From CADEEL01 sp050246475 (GTDB lineage Bacteria; Pseudomonadota; Alphaproteobacteria; Caulobacterales; Aquidulcibacteraceae), in the NCBI GenBank assembly GCA_050246475.1, contig JBFWVZ010000003.1, positions 124,001 through 188,000 on the forward strand: DNA of 64,000 nt, given 5' to 3'. Position numbers and translations under genes: made by a program. The notes beneath the pieces were generated by a model. It did not search any database. It was not told the DNA's origin and was given only the letters and a program-made list of their open reading frames with translations. Shown here in pieces: positions 49,722 to 58,259 of this stretch (position 1 is its first letter; each line of letters begins with the position of its first letter).

Positions 49722-51287
49722 TTACGCCGCTTCCTGCTGGTGCTGTTGCTCGGCCATGCGCTGGAGCGTCTGATAATCCGTCTTGCCGGTGCCGAGCACC
49801 GGGATCTGCGGCACCGGGACGATCTTTTTCGGCACGGCGATCTCGGGCGCGCCTTGCGCGTGCGCCCACTCAATGAGCGGGCCGGGCTCGGCGTCCTGGC
49901 GGTCGGAGAAGAGCACGATGCGCTCGCCCTTGCGCGAATCCGCGACGGAGACGGCGGCGTGGTTGTTCTCCGGCCAGACTTGCTGCGCGTACCACTCGAC
50001 AGCGTTCAAGGAGACCTTTTCGCCGCCGATGTTGGCGAAGCGCTTCACGCGACCGATGATGCGGACGTAACCATCCTCATCGACATCGACGACGTCGCCG
50101 GTGTCGTGCCAGCCGCCGGGAGGCGCTTCGATCGCGCCGGAGCCGTCCGCCGCCAGATAGCCCTTCATGATGTTCGGGCCCTTGATGACGAGCTTGGCGC
50201 CTTCCGTGATGCCGGGGACTTCCTCAAGGCGCCATTCCATGCCGGGAAGCATCTTGCCGACGCTGCCGTGCTTGTTCTGGCCGGGAATGTTCACCGCGAC
50301 GACGGGCGAGGCTTCGGTCGCGCCGTAGCCTTCGAGCAGTTCGAGGCCGAAGCGGCGCATGAAGACGTCGCGCGTCTCTTGCTTCACCTTCTCCGCGCCG
50401 AGCACCATGAGCTTGATCGAGGAGAGTTCGCCCTTCTTCGAGGTGCGCGCGTACTGCATCGCGAACGTATCGGTCGCGAACATGACGTTGGCGCCCGTGT
50501 CCCCGATGAGATGCACGATCTCTTTGAAGTGGAGCGGCGAGGGATAGAGGAAAGTCTTGTGCCCGGTGAAGAGCGGCAGGAGCACGCCGCCAGTCAGCCC
50601 GAAGCAATGGAACATCGGCAGCGGATTGAAGAACACCCAGTTCGGATCGAAATCCACGTGCGCGTAGCATTGCTCCACGTTCGCCACGAGGTTGACGTGG
50701 CTGAGCACGGCGCCGCGCGGCGTGCCGAAGCTGCCTGATGTGAAGAGGATGACGGCTTCGCCGTCGGGATCGCCTTTGGGCGCATAGGCGCCCGGGAAGA
50801 AGCTCTTCCAAAGCGCGCCGAGCTTGTCGCCCAGCGTCAGCGTCTCGCGCACGTCTTCTAGGTAGACGATCTCCGCGAAGTGGGAGAGTTCCTCGACAAG
50901 CGTTTCGAGTTTGCCCGCCTCGATGAATTTGCGCGCGGTGAGGATGCGCTTCACATCGGCTTGGTGGCACGCGGCTTTGAGGTTCAGCGCGCCGGCGGTG
51001 AAGTTGAGCATCGCGGGCGTGCGTCCCGCGGCATGCACCGCAAGGAAGACGACCGCGCCGCCGACGCCAGTCGGCAAGAGTATGCCCAAGCGCTCGCCCG
51101 GCGACGACATCGCCTTGAGCTTGCCGCCCAGCGCAAAACTCGCGCGCACGATCTCGTCGTACGTCATCGGCTTGCGATCGTGATCCTCGATGATTTGTTT
51201 CTTGCCGCCGGCTTTGCGCCGGGCCCGGAGAAACGCTTCAAACACAGTGAGGCGCGTGCGCCTCAAATCGAAAGGCCGTTGGCCCAT
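49722..51287 (-). CDS. AMP-binding acyl-CoA synthetase/ligase family protein
   Basis: 521-aa adenylate-forming enzyme. The P-loop ILFTSGSFGTPRGAVLSH, GYGATEASPVVAVN and the hinge region WHDTGDVVDVDEDGYVRIIGRVKRFANIGGEKVSL show a complete ANL ligase. The C-terminal Lys-containing segment ends PVPQIPVLGTGKTDYQ. It probably activates a fatty or related acid as its CoA thioester; substrate not determined. It is transcribed away from the upstream lipA gene and has a His/Gln-rich C-terminus. Confidence 0.87.
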   Translation of the reverse strand: MGQRPFDLRRTRLTVFEAFLRARRKAGGKKQIIEDHDRKPMTYDEIVRASFALGGKLKAMSSPGERLGILLPTGVGGAVVFLAVHAAGRTPAMLNFTAGALNLKAACHQADVKRILTARKFIEAGKLETLVEELSHFAEIVYLEDVRETLTLGDKLGALWKSFFPGAYAPKGDPDGEAVILFTSGSFGTPRGAVLSHVNLVANVEQCYAHVDFDPNWVFFNPLPMFHCFGLTGGVLLPLFTGHKTFLYPSPLHFKEIVHLIGDTGANVMFATDTFAMQYARTSKKGELSSIKLMVLGAEKVKQETRDVFMRRFGLELLEGYGATEASPVVAVNIPGQNKHGSVGKMLPGMEWRLEEVPGITEGAKLVIKGPNIMKGYLAADGSGAIEAPPGGWHDTGDVVDVDEDGYVRIIGRVKRFANIGGEKVSLNAVEWYAQQVWPENNHAAVSVADSRKGERIVLFSDRQDAEPGPLIEWAHAQGAPEIAVPKKIVPVPQIPVLGTGKTDYQTLQRMAEQQHQQEAA

Positions 51288-51492
51288 TCTCGACTCCAGC
51301 TCCGCCCCGCGAAACGTCCCTCTGGTCCTTCCAGATCAGTCCGATCCAGCCGGTCTATATAGGCTGACGTGATTATTATTTCACGCCTGTAACAAGCCTA
51401 ATCAAGCCGCCGCATTTAGCAAGATGGCCCGGCAGGGCCGCCATGCCCGTCCGCGCGTTGATTGGAGGGGCCAATCGGCCCATCTTCGGCCC

Positions 51493-52443
51493 GTGCCTAC
51501 GATAATCGACGCCCGGTCGGCTCCGAAGTTCCGCCATCCCGAGAAGCGGGAGCGGCCGGATTCGCCCCTGCTGCGAAAGCCTGACTGGATCAGGGTCAAG
51601 GCCCCCACCAGCGCCCAGTACCAGGCGACGCGCGAAATCGTGCGCGAGCACGGGCTCGTCACGGTCTGCGAGGAGGCGGCCTGCCCCAACATCGGGGAGT
51701 GCTGGAGCGTCAAGCACGCGACCTTCATGATCCTCGGCGAGATCTGCACGCGGGCGTGCGGCTTCTGCAATGTGACGACCGGCAAGCCAAATGCGCTCGA
51801 TCCCGATGAGCCGCTGAACGTCGCCAAGGCGACGGCGAAGATGGGGCTCAGCCACGTCGTCGTCACCAGCGTCGATCGCGACGATCTCGAGGACGGCGGC
51901 GCGGAGCATTTCGTGCAGACGATCCGCGCGATCCGCGAACAGGCGCCCGAGACCACGATTGAAATTCTGACTCCGGACTTTCTGCGCAAGAAGAACGCCG
52001 CCGAGCGGGTGATCGATGCGCGCCCCGACGTCTTCAACCACAATCTCGAAACCGTGCCGCGGCTCTACCTCTCGATCCGCCCCGGCGCTCGGTACTTCGC
52101 TTCGCTTCAATTGCTCGCGCGTGTGAAGGAGCGCGACCCGCGGCAATTCACGAAGAGCGGCCTCATGGTCGGCCTCGGCGAAACGAAGGAAGAGGTGATG
52201 CAGGTGATGGACGATCTGCGCGCCGCGGACGTCGATTTCCTCACCATCGGCCAATACCTCCAGCCCACGCGCAAGCACGCGCCGATCGATCGCTATTGGA
52301 CGCCGGAAGAGTTCAAGGCGCTCGAGACGATCGCCTATGCGAAGGGCTTCCTGATGGTTTCCGCCTCGCCGCTCACGCGCTCCTCGCACCACGCGGGCGA
52401 AGATTTCGCGCGCTTGAAGGCCGCGCGCGCCGCGCAGGGATGA
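51493..52443 (+). CDS. lipA: Lipoyl synthase
   Basis: Radical-SAM enzyme that inserts sulfur into octanoyl groups to make lipoate for PDH and other complexes. Both clusters are visible: the auxiliary site CEEAACPNIGEC and the SAM site CTRACGFC, with the C-terminal serine in SPLTRSSHHAGEDF. The GTG at 51493 (316 aa) starts close to the family start; ATG 51424 would add 23 Arg-rich residues (339 aa). GGAGGGG at 51464 favours neither clearly. Location near lpdA supports PDH function. Confidence 0.92.
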   Translation: MPTIIDARSAPKFRHPEKRERPDSPLLRKPDWIRVKAPTSAQYQATREIVREHGLVTVCEEAACPNIGECWSVKHATFMILGEICTRACGFCNVTTGKPNALDPDEPLNVAKATAKMGLSHVVVTSVDRDDLEDGGAEHFVQTIRAIREQAPETTIEILTPDFLRKKNAAERVIDARPDVFNHNLETVPRLYLSIRPGARYFASLQLLARVKERDPRQFTKSGLMVGLGETKEEVMQVMDDLRAADVDFLTIGQYLQPTRKHAPIDRYWTPEEFKALETIAYAKGFLMVSASPLTRSSHHAGEDFARLKAARAAQG

Positions 52444-52865
52444 GCCGCGGGCCTATACGCTGGAAGGTCTCGTTCAACAGCGCGCCCGAGCGCGTCTATC
52501 AGGCGCTTTCGACGGAAGAAGGCCGGCTTTCCTTCTGGGCCGAGGAAGCCGCCGAGCGCGACGGCGCCATCGTGTTTCGCTTCGCCAATGGTTGGCGCGA
52601 AACGAGCACCATCAAACAAGCAATACCGCACACCCTCTTTGAGATCGTCTACTTCGGCGCGCTGACGCGCTTCGAGATCGAGGCCGCCGAGGCGGGCGCC
52701 GTTCTAACCCTGACCGCCGAAGGCGTGCCGGACCGGGATTGGGATGAGGTTCACGCCGGTTGGGTGAGCGCGCTTCTCTCGATGAAAGCGGCGATCGACT
52801 TTGAGATCGACCTCCGCAATCACTCCGCAACCCGCACATGGGAAGCGGGCTTCGTCGATGTGTGA
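52440..52865 (+). CDS. SRPBCC-domain protein
   Basis: 141-aa protein of the START/AHSA1-like fold: IRWKVSFNSAPERVYQALSTEEGRLSFWAEEA at the N-terminus, a beta-rich middle, and the helical C-terminus WVSALLSMKAAIDFEIDLRNH. Start ATG overlaps the lipA stop by 4 bp. Members bind hydrophobic ligands. With the RatA-like gene next door, it makes two SRPBCC proteins in tandem. Ligand unknown. Confidence 0.78.
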   Translation: MSRGPIRWKVSFNSAPERVYQALSTEEGRLSFWAEEAAERDGAIVFRFANGWRETSTIKQAIPHTLFEIVYFGALTRFEIEAAEAGAVLTLTAEGVPDRDWDEVHAGWVSALLSMKAAIDFEIDLRNHSATRTWEAGFVDV

Positions 52866-52868
52866 TCC

Positions 52869-53324
52869 TTGAACGCGGCCATCCTCGAAGCGGAAAAGAC
52901 GCTGCCTTATCCCGCGCGCGAACTCTGCAAGCTGGTGGGGGACGTCAAATCTTACCCGCGCTTCATCCCGTGGCTGAAGAGTTTGAGGGTTCTTTCCGAG
53001 AAACCGCTCGGCGAAGGATGGGAAGGCGTCGCGGAAGCCGTGGTCGGCTGGCGCTGGGTCAGCGAGCGCTTCTCCACACGCGTGCGCTGCGCGCCTGAAG
53101 AGGGAAGTGTCAAAGTCTCGCTCGTCAAAGGGCCGTTCCGCGCGCTCGACAACAATTGGACGTTTGAGGAAACGCCGGAAGGCGCGCGCGTGCACTTCTG
53201 GATCAGGTATGAGTTCCGCAATCCGCTATTGCAGCGGCTGCTCAACCACCACCGTGAGGAGGCGCAGGCGCGCATCATGGCGGCCTTCGTCGAAGAAGCG
53301 AAGCGGCGATTGTCCGGACGCTGA
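52869..53324 (+). CDS. RatA/COQ10-type ubiquinone-binding START protein
   Basis: 151-aa protein with the COQ10/START fold: EKTLPYPARELCKLVGDVKSYPRFIPWLKS, then ERFSTRVRCAPEEGSVKVSLVKGPF, then NHHREEAQARIMAAFVEEAKRR. Relatives in bacteria bind ubiquinone; the RatA name from E. coli refers to a ribosome-association toxin, not tested here. Starts at TTG three bases after the preceding stop. The lipA-coq10 neighbourhood is common in alphaproteobacteria. Confidence 0.85.
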   Translation: MNAAILEAEKTLPYPARELCKLVGDVKSYPRFIPWLKSLRVLSEKPLGEGWEGVAEAVVGWRWVSERFSTRVRCAPEEGSVKVSLVKGPFRALDNNWTFEETPEGARVHFWIRYEFRNPLLQRLLNHHREEAQARIMAAFVEEAKRRLSGR

Positions 53325-53490
53325 ACATTACGCGCGCGGAGAGACTTGCGGCGAAAGCGCCTTAATCCGTGGCCCGCGCGCCACAGCGGCGCCCGGCCTC
53401 CAGTCCGCCCCCTGCGCCCTGAAATCTCGTGCCTATTTAGCGCGTTAGCACCGGCGCGCAGACGCTGGGGCGCTTTGAGGAGAATCCCAC

Positions 53491-53976
53491 ATGAGAAAAT
53501 TGGCAATGCTTGCTGCTGCGGCGGCCGTCCTCGGCTTTCCCGCAGCGGCGAGCGCGCAAGAGGGCGTGTATCTGGGCGCCGGCTACACGCATTTCAGCGG
53601 CGACGACGCGGACGTCGGCGGCATCACAGGCCGCTTGGGCTATCGCTTCCATCCGAACATCGCGGTTGAGGGCGAAGGCACGTTCGGTGTCGTCGATGAC
53701 GATCCCGTCGAGCTTGACAGCTCGTGGGGCGTCTATGGGGTCGGCATTCTGCCGGTGAGCCCGGAGTTCGATCTCTTCGCGCGCGTCGGCTACCACAACA
53801 CGGAAGTGTCCGGCGGGCCGATCACAGTCGAGGAAGACGGCGTCGCCTACGGCGCCGGCGCGCAGTGGAACTTGAGCGACCGCTTCGGCATTCGCGGCGA
53901 GTACACACGCCTCGAAGGCGACGATGACGGCGTCGACACTTTTGGGCTGTCGGGTGTTTGGCGCCTTGGCCGCTAA
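53491..53976 (+). CDS. Outer-membrane beta-barrel (OmpA-like/porin family) protein
   Basis: 161-aa protein with a signal peptide to about residue 22 (FPAAASAQE), followed by alternating hydrophobic strands typical of an eight-strand barrel: GVYLGAGYTHFSGDD, GGITGRLGYRFHPNIAVEGEG, GVGILPVSPEFDLFARVGYHN and FGIRGEYTRLEGDDDGVDTFGLSGVWRLGR. It ends with Arg rather than aromatic, slightly atypical. AGGAGAATCCC precedes the ATG. Confidence 0.8.
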   Translation: MRKLAMLAAAAAVLGFPAAASAQEGVYLGAGYTHFSGDDADVGGITGRLGYRFHPNIAVEGEGTFGVVDDDPVELDSSWGVYGVGILPVSPEFDLFARVGYHNTEVSGGPITVEEDGVAYGAGAQWNLSDRFGIRGEYTRLEGDDDGVDTFGLSGVWRLGR

Positions 53977-53998
53977 GACGTAGAACGCGTCAAAACCA

Positions 53999-54033
53999 AC
54001 GGGCCGGAGATCGCTCTCCGGCCCGTCTTTTGT
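53999..54033. terminator. Bidirectional rho-independent terminator between the barrel gene and glnA
   Basis: ACGGGCCGGAGA (53999-54010), loop TCGC, TCTCCGGCCCGT (54015-54026): a perfect 12-bp stem followed by CTTTTGTTT on the + strand and preceded by CAAAACC (GGTTTTG on the - strand). It sits between two convergent genes. Confidence 0.87.
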
Positions 54034-54053
54034 TTGCGCCCAAGTCTTGGTGA

Positions 54054-55457
54054 CTACGCCTTGTAGTACATCTCGAACTCGACCGGGTGCGGATGCGTCC
54101 GGTAGCGATCGTGCTCTTCACGCTTGAGGTCGAGATAGGCGTCGATCATGTCGTCATCCATGACGCCGCCCTTCTTCAGGAAGTCGCGATCCGCATCGAG
54201 CGAATTGATCGCCTCTTCGAGAGAACCGCACACGGTCGGCACGTTTTTCAGTTCTTCCGGCGGCAGATCGTAGAGGTTTTTGTCCAACGGATCGCCGGGA
54301 TGGAGCTTCTTCTCGATGCCGTCGAGCCCGGCCATGAGCAGCGCCGTATACGTGAGGTACATGTTGCCGGCGGGATCGGGGAAGCGGACTTCGACGCGCT
54401 TCGACTTGGGGCCCGTGCCGTGCGGGATGCGGCAAGAGGCGGAACGGTTGCGCGCCGAGTAGGCGAGCAGCACCGGCGCTTCGTATCCGGGCACGAGGCG
54501 CTTGTACGAGTTCGTGGTCGAATTCGAAAACGCGTTGATCGCCTTCGCGTGCTTGATGATGCCCCCGATGTAGAAGAGGCACGCTTCGGAGAGATCGGCG
54601 TAGCGATCGCCGGCGAAGGTGTTCTGCCCGCCTTTCCAGATCGACTGGTGGACGTGCATGCCGGAGCCGTTGTCCTTGTAATAGGGCTTCGGCATGAACG
54701 TCGCGCTCTTGCCGTAGCTCTGCGCGACATTGTGGATGATGTATTTGTAGAGGTTCATGGCGTCAGCCATGTGCGTCAGCGTCGAGAACTTGAGGCCAAG
54801 CTCGTGCTGCGCGGGCGCGACTTCGTGGTGATGCTTCTCGACCGCGAGGCCGATCTCCTTCATCACCGAAAGCATCTCGCCGCGCATGTCTTGCAGCGAG
54901 TCGATCGGCGGAACGGGGAAGTAGCCGCCCTTCGGGCCGGGGCGGTGGCCCATGTTGCCCGCCTCGTATTCGCGGTTCGTGTTGAACGGCAGCTCGGTTG
55001 AATCGAATTGGTAGCCGGTGCTGTTGGGCTCCGTGGACCAACGCACATCGTCGAACACGAAGAACTCGGCTTCGGGGCCGAAATACGCGGTGTCGCCGGC
55101 GCCGGAGGTTTTCACATACGTCTCGGCCTTCTTGGCGATGCCGCGCGGGCAGCGATTGTAGGGCTGCAGCGTCCCTGGCTCGAGGATATCGCAAAAGAGC
55201 GCGAGCGTCGTTTGCTGGTAGAAGGGATCGATGTGGGCGCCGGCCGCATCCGGCATCATCACCATGTCGGACTCGTTGATCGCCTTCCACCCGGCGATCG
55301 AGGAGCCGTCGAACATGGTCCCTTCGGAAAAAATCTCCGGATTGATCATGCTCACATCGAACGTCACGTGCTGCATCTTGCCGCGCAGATCGTTGAAGCG
55401 GAGATCCACGAACTGGACCTCGTGCTCCTTGATCATCTTCATGACGGCGTCAGACAT
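54054..55457 (-). CDS. glnA: Glutamine synthetase type I
   Basis: Assimilates ammonia into glutamine. The GSI segments are present: VDLRFNDLRGKMQHVTFDV, FDGSSIAGWKAINESDM, HEVAPAQHELGLKF, and NPAINAFSNS-type loop (AINAFSNSTTNSYKRL). The adenylylation Tyr is in DKNLYDLPPEEL near residue 396. Length 467 aa matches the dodecameric enzyme. glnB lies 98 bp upstream on the same strand, a classic alphaproteobacterial pair in which GlnB controls GlnA adenylylation. Confidence 0.97.
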   Translation of the reverse strand: MSDAVMKMIKEHEVQFVDLRFNDLRGKMQHVTFDVSMINPEIFSEGTMFDGSSIAGWKAINESDMVMMPDAAGAHIDPFYQQTTLALFCDILEPGTLQPYNRCPRGIAKKAETYVKTSGAGDTAYFGPEAEFFVFDDVRWSTEPNSTGYQFDSTELPFNTNREYEAGNMGHRPGPKGGYFPVPPIDSLQDMRGEMLSVMKEIGLAVEKHHHEVAPAQHELGLKFSTLTHMADAMNLYKYIIHNVAQSYGKSATFMPKPYYKDNGSGMHVHQSIWKGGQNTFAGDRYADLSEACLFYIGGIIKHAKAINAFSNSTTNSYKRLVPGYEAPVLLAYSARNRSASCRIPHGTGPKSKRVEVRFPDPAGNMYLTYTALLMAGLDGIEKKLHPGDPLDKNLYDLPPEELKNVPTVCGSLEEAINSLDADRDFLKKGGVMDDDMIDAYLDLKREEHDRYRTHPHPVEFEMYYKA

Positions 55458-55494
55458 TGTTCCCCTCCAGCAAACACAAACACTTGTTCTAGAA

Positions 55495-55530
55495 ACGCCC
55501 TTGGCCCCGGCGTTTTGCCGGGGCGGGCGT
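55495..55530 (-). terminator. Intercistronic stem-loop between glnB and glnA
   Basis: Inner stem GCCCCGGC (55504-55511), loop GTTTT, GCCGGGGC (55517-55524), extended by ACGCCC (55495-55500) and GGGCGT (55525-55530) around a 3-nt bulge. On the gene strand it is followed by a short TTTCT. It may reduce read-through from glnB or stabilise its mRNA. Confidence 0.55.
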
Positions 55531-55555
55531 CAGGTACGACTGATTCCAAGGCGGC

Positions 55556-55894
55556 TCAAACGGCGGCCGCGCCCGCTTCACCCGTGCGGATGCGGATGAC
55601 GTTGGCGACGTCGATGACGAAGATTTTGCCGTCGCCGATCTTGCCCGTCTTGGCCGCTTTCTGGATGGCCTCGAGCGCCCCTTCGACCTGGCCGTCATCG
55701 ACGACGACCTCGATCTTCAGCTTGGGCAGGAAATCCACAACGTATTCAGCGCCGCGATAAAGCTCGGTGTGGCCCTTCTGGCGTCCGAAGCCCTTGGCTT
55801 CCACGACCGTCATGCCCTGGAGGCCGATCTCCTGAAGGGCCTCCTTCACGTCGTCGAGCTTGAACGGCTTGATGATGGCTTCGATCTTTTTCAT
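55556..55894 (-). CDS. glnB: Nitrogen regulatory protein P-II
   Basis: 112-aa trimeric signalling protein that senses 2-oxoglutarate, ATP and the cell's nitrogen state. Begins MKKIEAIIKPFKLDDVKEAL, has the T-loop with the uridylylated Tyr in GHTELYRGAEYVVDFLPK, and the C-terminal GKIGDGKIFVIDVANVIRIRTGE signature. ATG 55894 is the family start. Coupled in orientation to glnA. Standard PII length. Confidence 0.96.
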   Translation of the reverse strand: MKKIEAIIKPFKLDDVKEALQEIGLQGMTVVEAKGFGRQKGHTELYRGAEYVVDFLPKLKIEVVVDDGQVEGALEAIQKAAKTGKIGDGKIFVIDVANVIRIRTGEAGAAAV

Positions 55895-56135
55895 CCGCGC
55901 GACCCTTTCGGCATCCCCCAGCATACGAGTGCAGCGGACGCCGCAACCTCGGAGGTAGGCTCCGCTTCGACCCCGCGCGTGCGCGGGTCAAGCGAACCGG
56001 GGAAGCGGCCCTGGGGAGGGCGGGCCGGGCGCCTCCGGAAAAGGCATTGGCGCCCAAGCGGCGGGCGCCGTCCGCGCGCTTGCCTTGCCCTGGCGGGAGT
56101 CTGATTGAAGCGGCCGGCACGCAAGAGAGGCAGCA

Positions 56136-57683
56136 ATGGTCAATCCGCGCACCCCGGTGCTCATCGGCGGTGGTCAAAAGACGTTTCGGAAGGGCGATGC
56201 GCCCGGGCCGATGGCGATGATGCTGGAGGCGGCGAAGGCCGCCGCGGCGGACGCCGGGCTGCCGGAGAGCGCGCTCAAGGGCGTGGATTGGCTGGGCGTC
56301 GTCGGGTTCACGATCGATTCCGGCGGGAATGTGCGGCGCCTGCCCATCCCGCGTTACCCCGATCCGCCGGCGGCGTTCGCGGCCGAGATCGGCGCCAAGC
56401 CGAAGCGGTCGCTCTATACGCACATGGGCGGGAACACGCCCCAAGCGCTGGTGAACCTCGCGGCGGAAGAGATCGCGGAGGGGCGTGCGGAGCTCGTGCT
56501 GCTCGTCGGCACGGAGTTTCTGGGTTCGTTGATGGCGCGGCTGAAGAGCGGCGGGGACGTTTCGATGTATGGCGTGGCGGGCGTCACTGGGCCCGCCGAT
56601 CACGTCGAGCGTTGGGGTGACGACCGTCCCGGCTGCACGGATCAGGAGCGCGCGCACGGGCTCGATTTTCCGACGAACGTCTATCCGCTCTTCGAGAATG
56701 CTCTGCGCGCGCATCGCGGATCGAGCCTAGAGGCGCATCAGCTTTCGATGGGCAAGCTCTTCGCGCCATTCAGCGCGGTCGCAGCGAAGAATCCGAACGC
56801 GTGGTTTCCGAAAGCGCGCAGCGCGGAAGAGATTTCGGCCGAAGGGCCGGAGAACCGCATGGTCGGCTTTCCGTACACGAAATATCTGAACGCCATCATC
56901 CAAGTGGATCAGGCCGCCGCGATCGTCATGGCCTCCACCGCGAAAGCGGATGAACTGGGCGTCGCGCAGGAGAAGCGCGTCTATCTGCATGGCTGCGCGG
57001 ATGCGACGGAGCTTTGGAACCCGCTCGATCGCGTCAACTATCACTCCTCGCCCGCGATCCGCACCGGAACGCAGAAGGCGTTCGCAATGGCGGGGAAGAA
57101 GCCGGCGGATATGGATTTCTTCGATCTCTATTCGTGCTTTCCATCGGCGGTGGAGATCGCGTGTGCGGAGATTGGGCTGAAGGAGGACGATCCGCGCGGC
57201 CTCACGGTGACGGGCGGGCTGCCCTATTTCGGCGGGCCGGGGAACAATTACGTCATGCACTCGATCGCGGAGATGTTGACGCGCTTGCGCGGCAAGCCGG
57301 GCAGTTTCGGTTTGGTGACGGCGAACGGCTGGTTCCTCACCAAGCACGCGTTCGGGATCTATTCGACGACGCCCACGAAAGGCGCGTGGAAGCGCGAAAA
57401 TCCGAAGAGCTATCAGAAAGAGATCGACGCGATGGCGCATCCGGAGATCGTGCGCGAGCCTTCAGGGGACGCGACGATCGAGACGTTCACAGTCGTACAC
57501 GCGCGCGATCACGTGCGACTCGGCATCGTCATCGGGCGCGACGCGCAGGGGCGCCGCTTCGTGGCGAACACGCCGGAGGACGAAGCGCTCCTGATGGACA
57601 TGGAATCGCGCGAGAGCGTGGGGCGGAAGGGGAGCGTCGTCTCGACGGACGGCGGGATGAAGAACGTGTTCACGCCGGCTTAG
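56136..57683 (+). CDS. Thiolase-like acetyl-CoA acetyltransferase family protein
   Basis: 515-aa protein with thiolase-fold features of the SCP-x-like branch: the N-terminal TPVLIGGGQKTFRKGD, MGGNTPQALVNLAAEEIAEG and a central VHDLFSC-like region (MDFFDLYSCFPSAVEIA), then TVTGGLPYFGGPGNNYVMHS. The length exceeds standard thiolases (about 390-400 aa), with extra C-terminal sequence (about 420-515) of OB-like character. Could act in fatty acid or sterol side-chain degradation; substrate unknown. Confidence 0.83.
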   Translation: MVNPRTPVLIGGGQKTFRKGDAPGPMAMMLEAAKAAAADAGLPESALKGVDWLGVVGFTIDSGGNVRRLPIPRYPDPPAAFAAEIGAKPKRSLYTHMGGNTPQALVNLAAEEIAEGRAELVLLVGTEFLGSLMARLKSGGDVSMYGVAGVTGPADHVERWGDDRPGCTDQERAHGLDFPTNVYPLFENALRAHRGSSLEAHQLSMGKLFAPFSAVAAKNPNAWFPKARSAEEISAEGPENRMVGFPYTKYLNAIIQVDQAAAIVMASTAKADELGVAQEKRVYLHGCADATELWNPLDRVNYHSSPAIRTGTQKAFAMAGKKPADMDFFDLYSCFPSAVEIACAEIGLKEDDPRGLTVTGGLPYFGGPGNNYVMHSIAEMLTRLRGKPGSFGLVTANGWFLTKHAFGIYSTTPTKGAWKRENPKSYQKEIDAMAHPEIVREPSGDATIETFTVVHARDHVRLGIVIGRDAQGRRFVANTPEDEALLMDMESRESVGRKGSVVSTDGGMKNVFTPA

Positions 57684-57685
57684 AG

Positions 57686-58257
57686 TCTGCTATTCGCCGG
57701 GAGCGGAAATTGTGTGCGCCATGCGCTAAGTCCGCTTCATCCCAAGAGCGGTCGTTTGCACTAAACTGCCGCGAAGCAGACGCCCGCCGTCCGCTCTTCG
57801 CCGACAGCGGACATTGAAGTCATGGTTCGATAGGGGCAACTTCTCCCGGATGCGCGATCCTGAGGTTGCCTATGTCGTTGAGGTGACGGCGGATGATGAG
57901 ATCGTTTGCCGCGCGCCTAAGCAACCTGTTCAACGCATCAGGATGTCGGATCTAGGCGCCGTGTACGTCGAGACGAACGACAAAGGGCCACTGGGCGCCG
58001 ATGTTTGGTGGCTATTGAACGACCGCGAAGGGGAAACAAGGCTCGCCTTCCCGCAGATGGCCACCGGCGAAGATGGCGTGCTCGCTCGCCTCCGATTGCT
58101 TCCGGGCTTCGAAGTGAAGGGAATGAACTCGACCTCGAACACGCGCTTTCTGTGCTGGCCGCCTTCAGTTTGATGTCCGCTCTGGGCCAGAAGCCGACAT
58201 TAGCCAAGCTTCCGGGTCGGTGAGGGCCCATTAGGTCCGGTTTTCGCCGAGAGCGGA
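57686..58257. repeat. Five copies of a 22-nt hairpin (6-10-6) around a small gene
   Basis: Copies at 57686-57707, 57731-57752, 57790-57811, 58176-58197 and 58236-58257. Each has arms of the TCCGCT / AGCGGA type separated by exactly 10 nt, often with a TTCGCCGA-like loop; arms carry single mismatches in three copies. Three copies lie upstream and two downstream of the 57814 gene. They look like a dispersed palindromic family. Confidence 0.75.
57814..58173 (+). CDS. Hypothetical protein between hairpin repeats
   Basis: 119-aa soluble protein from a TTG start (residue context KSWFDRGNFSRMRDPEVAYV) with an acidic Trp-rich middle (GADVWWLLNDREGETRLAFPQ). No domain recognised. The third hairpin copy ends two bases before the start codon and the fourth begins two bases after the stop, so the gene is tightly bracketed. 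Coding is plausible but not secure. Confidence 0.5.
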   Translation: MKSWFDRGNFSRMRDPEVAYVVEVTADDEIVCRAPKQPVQRIRMSDLGAVYVETNDKGPLGADVWWLLNDREGETRLAFPQMATGEDGVLARLRLLPGFEVKGMNSTSNTRFLCWPPSV

Positions 58258-58259
58258 AA

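Noticed and set aside
52869..53324. Type II toxin-antitoxin toxin (RatA) as a functional call
   Set aside because: The gene is a COQ10/START protein, has no antitoxin partner of the usual kind and sits with lipA, so a ubiquinone role is more likely.
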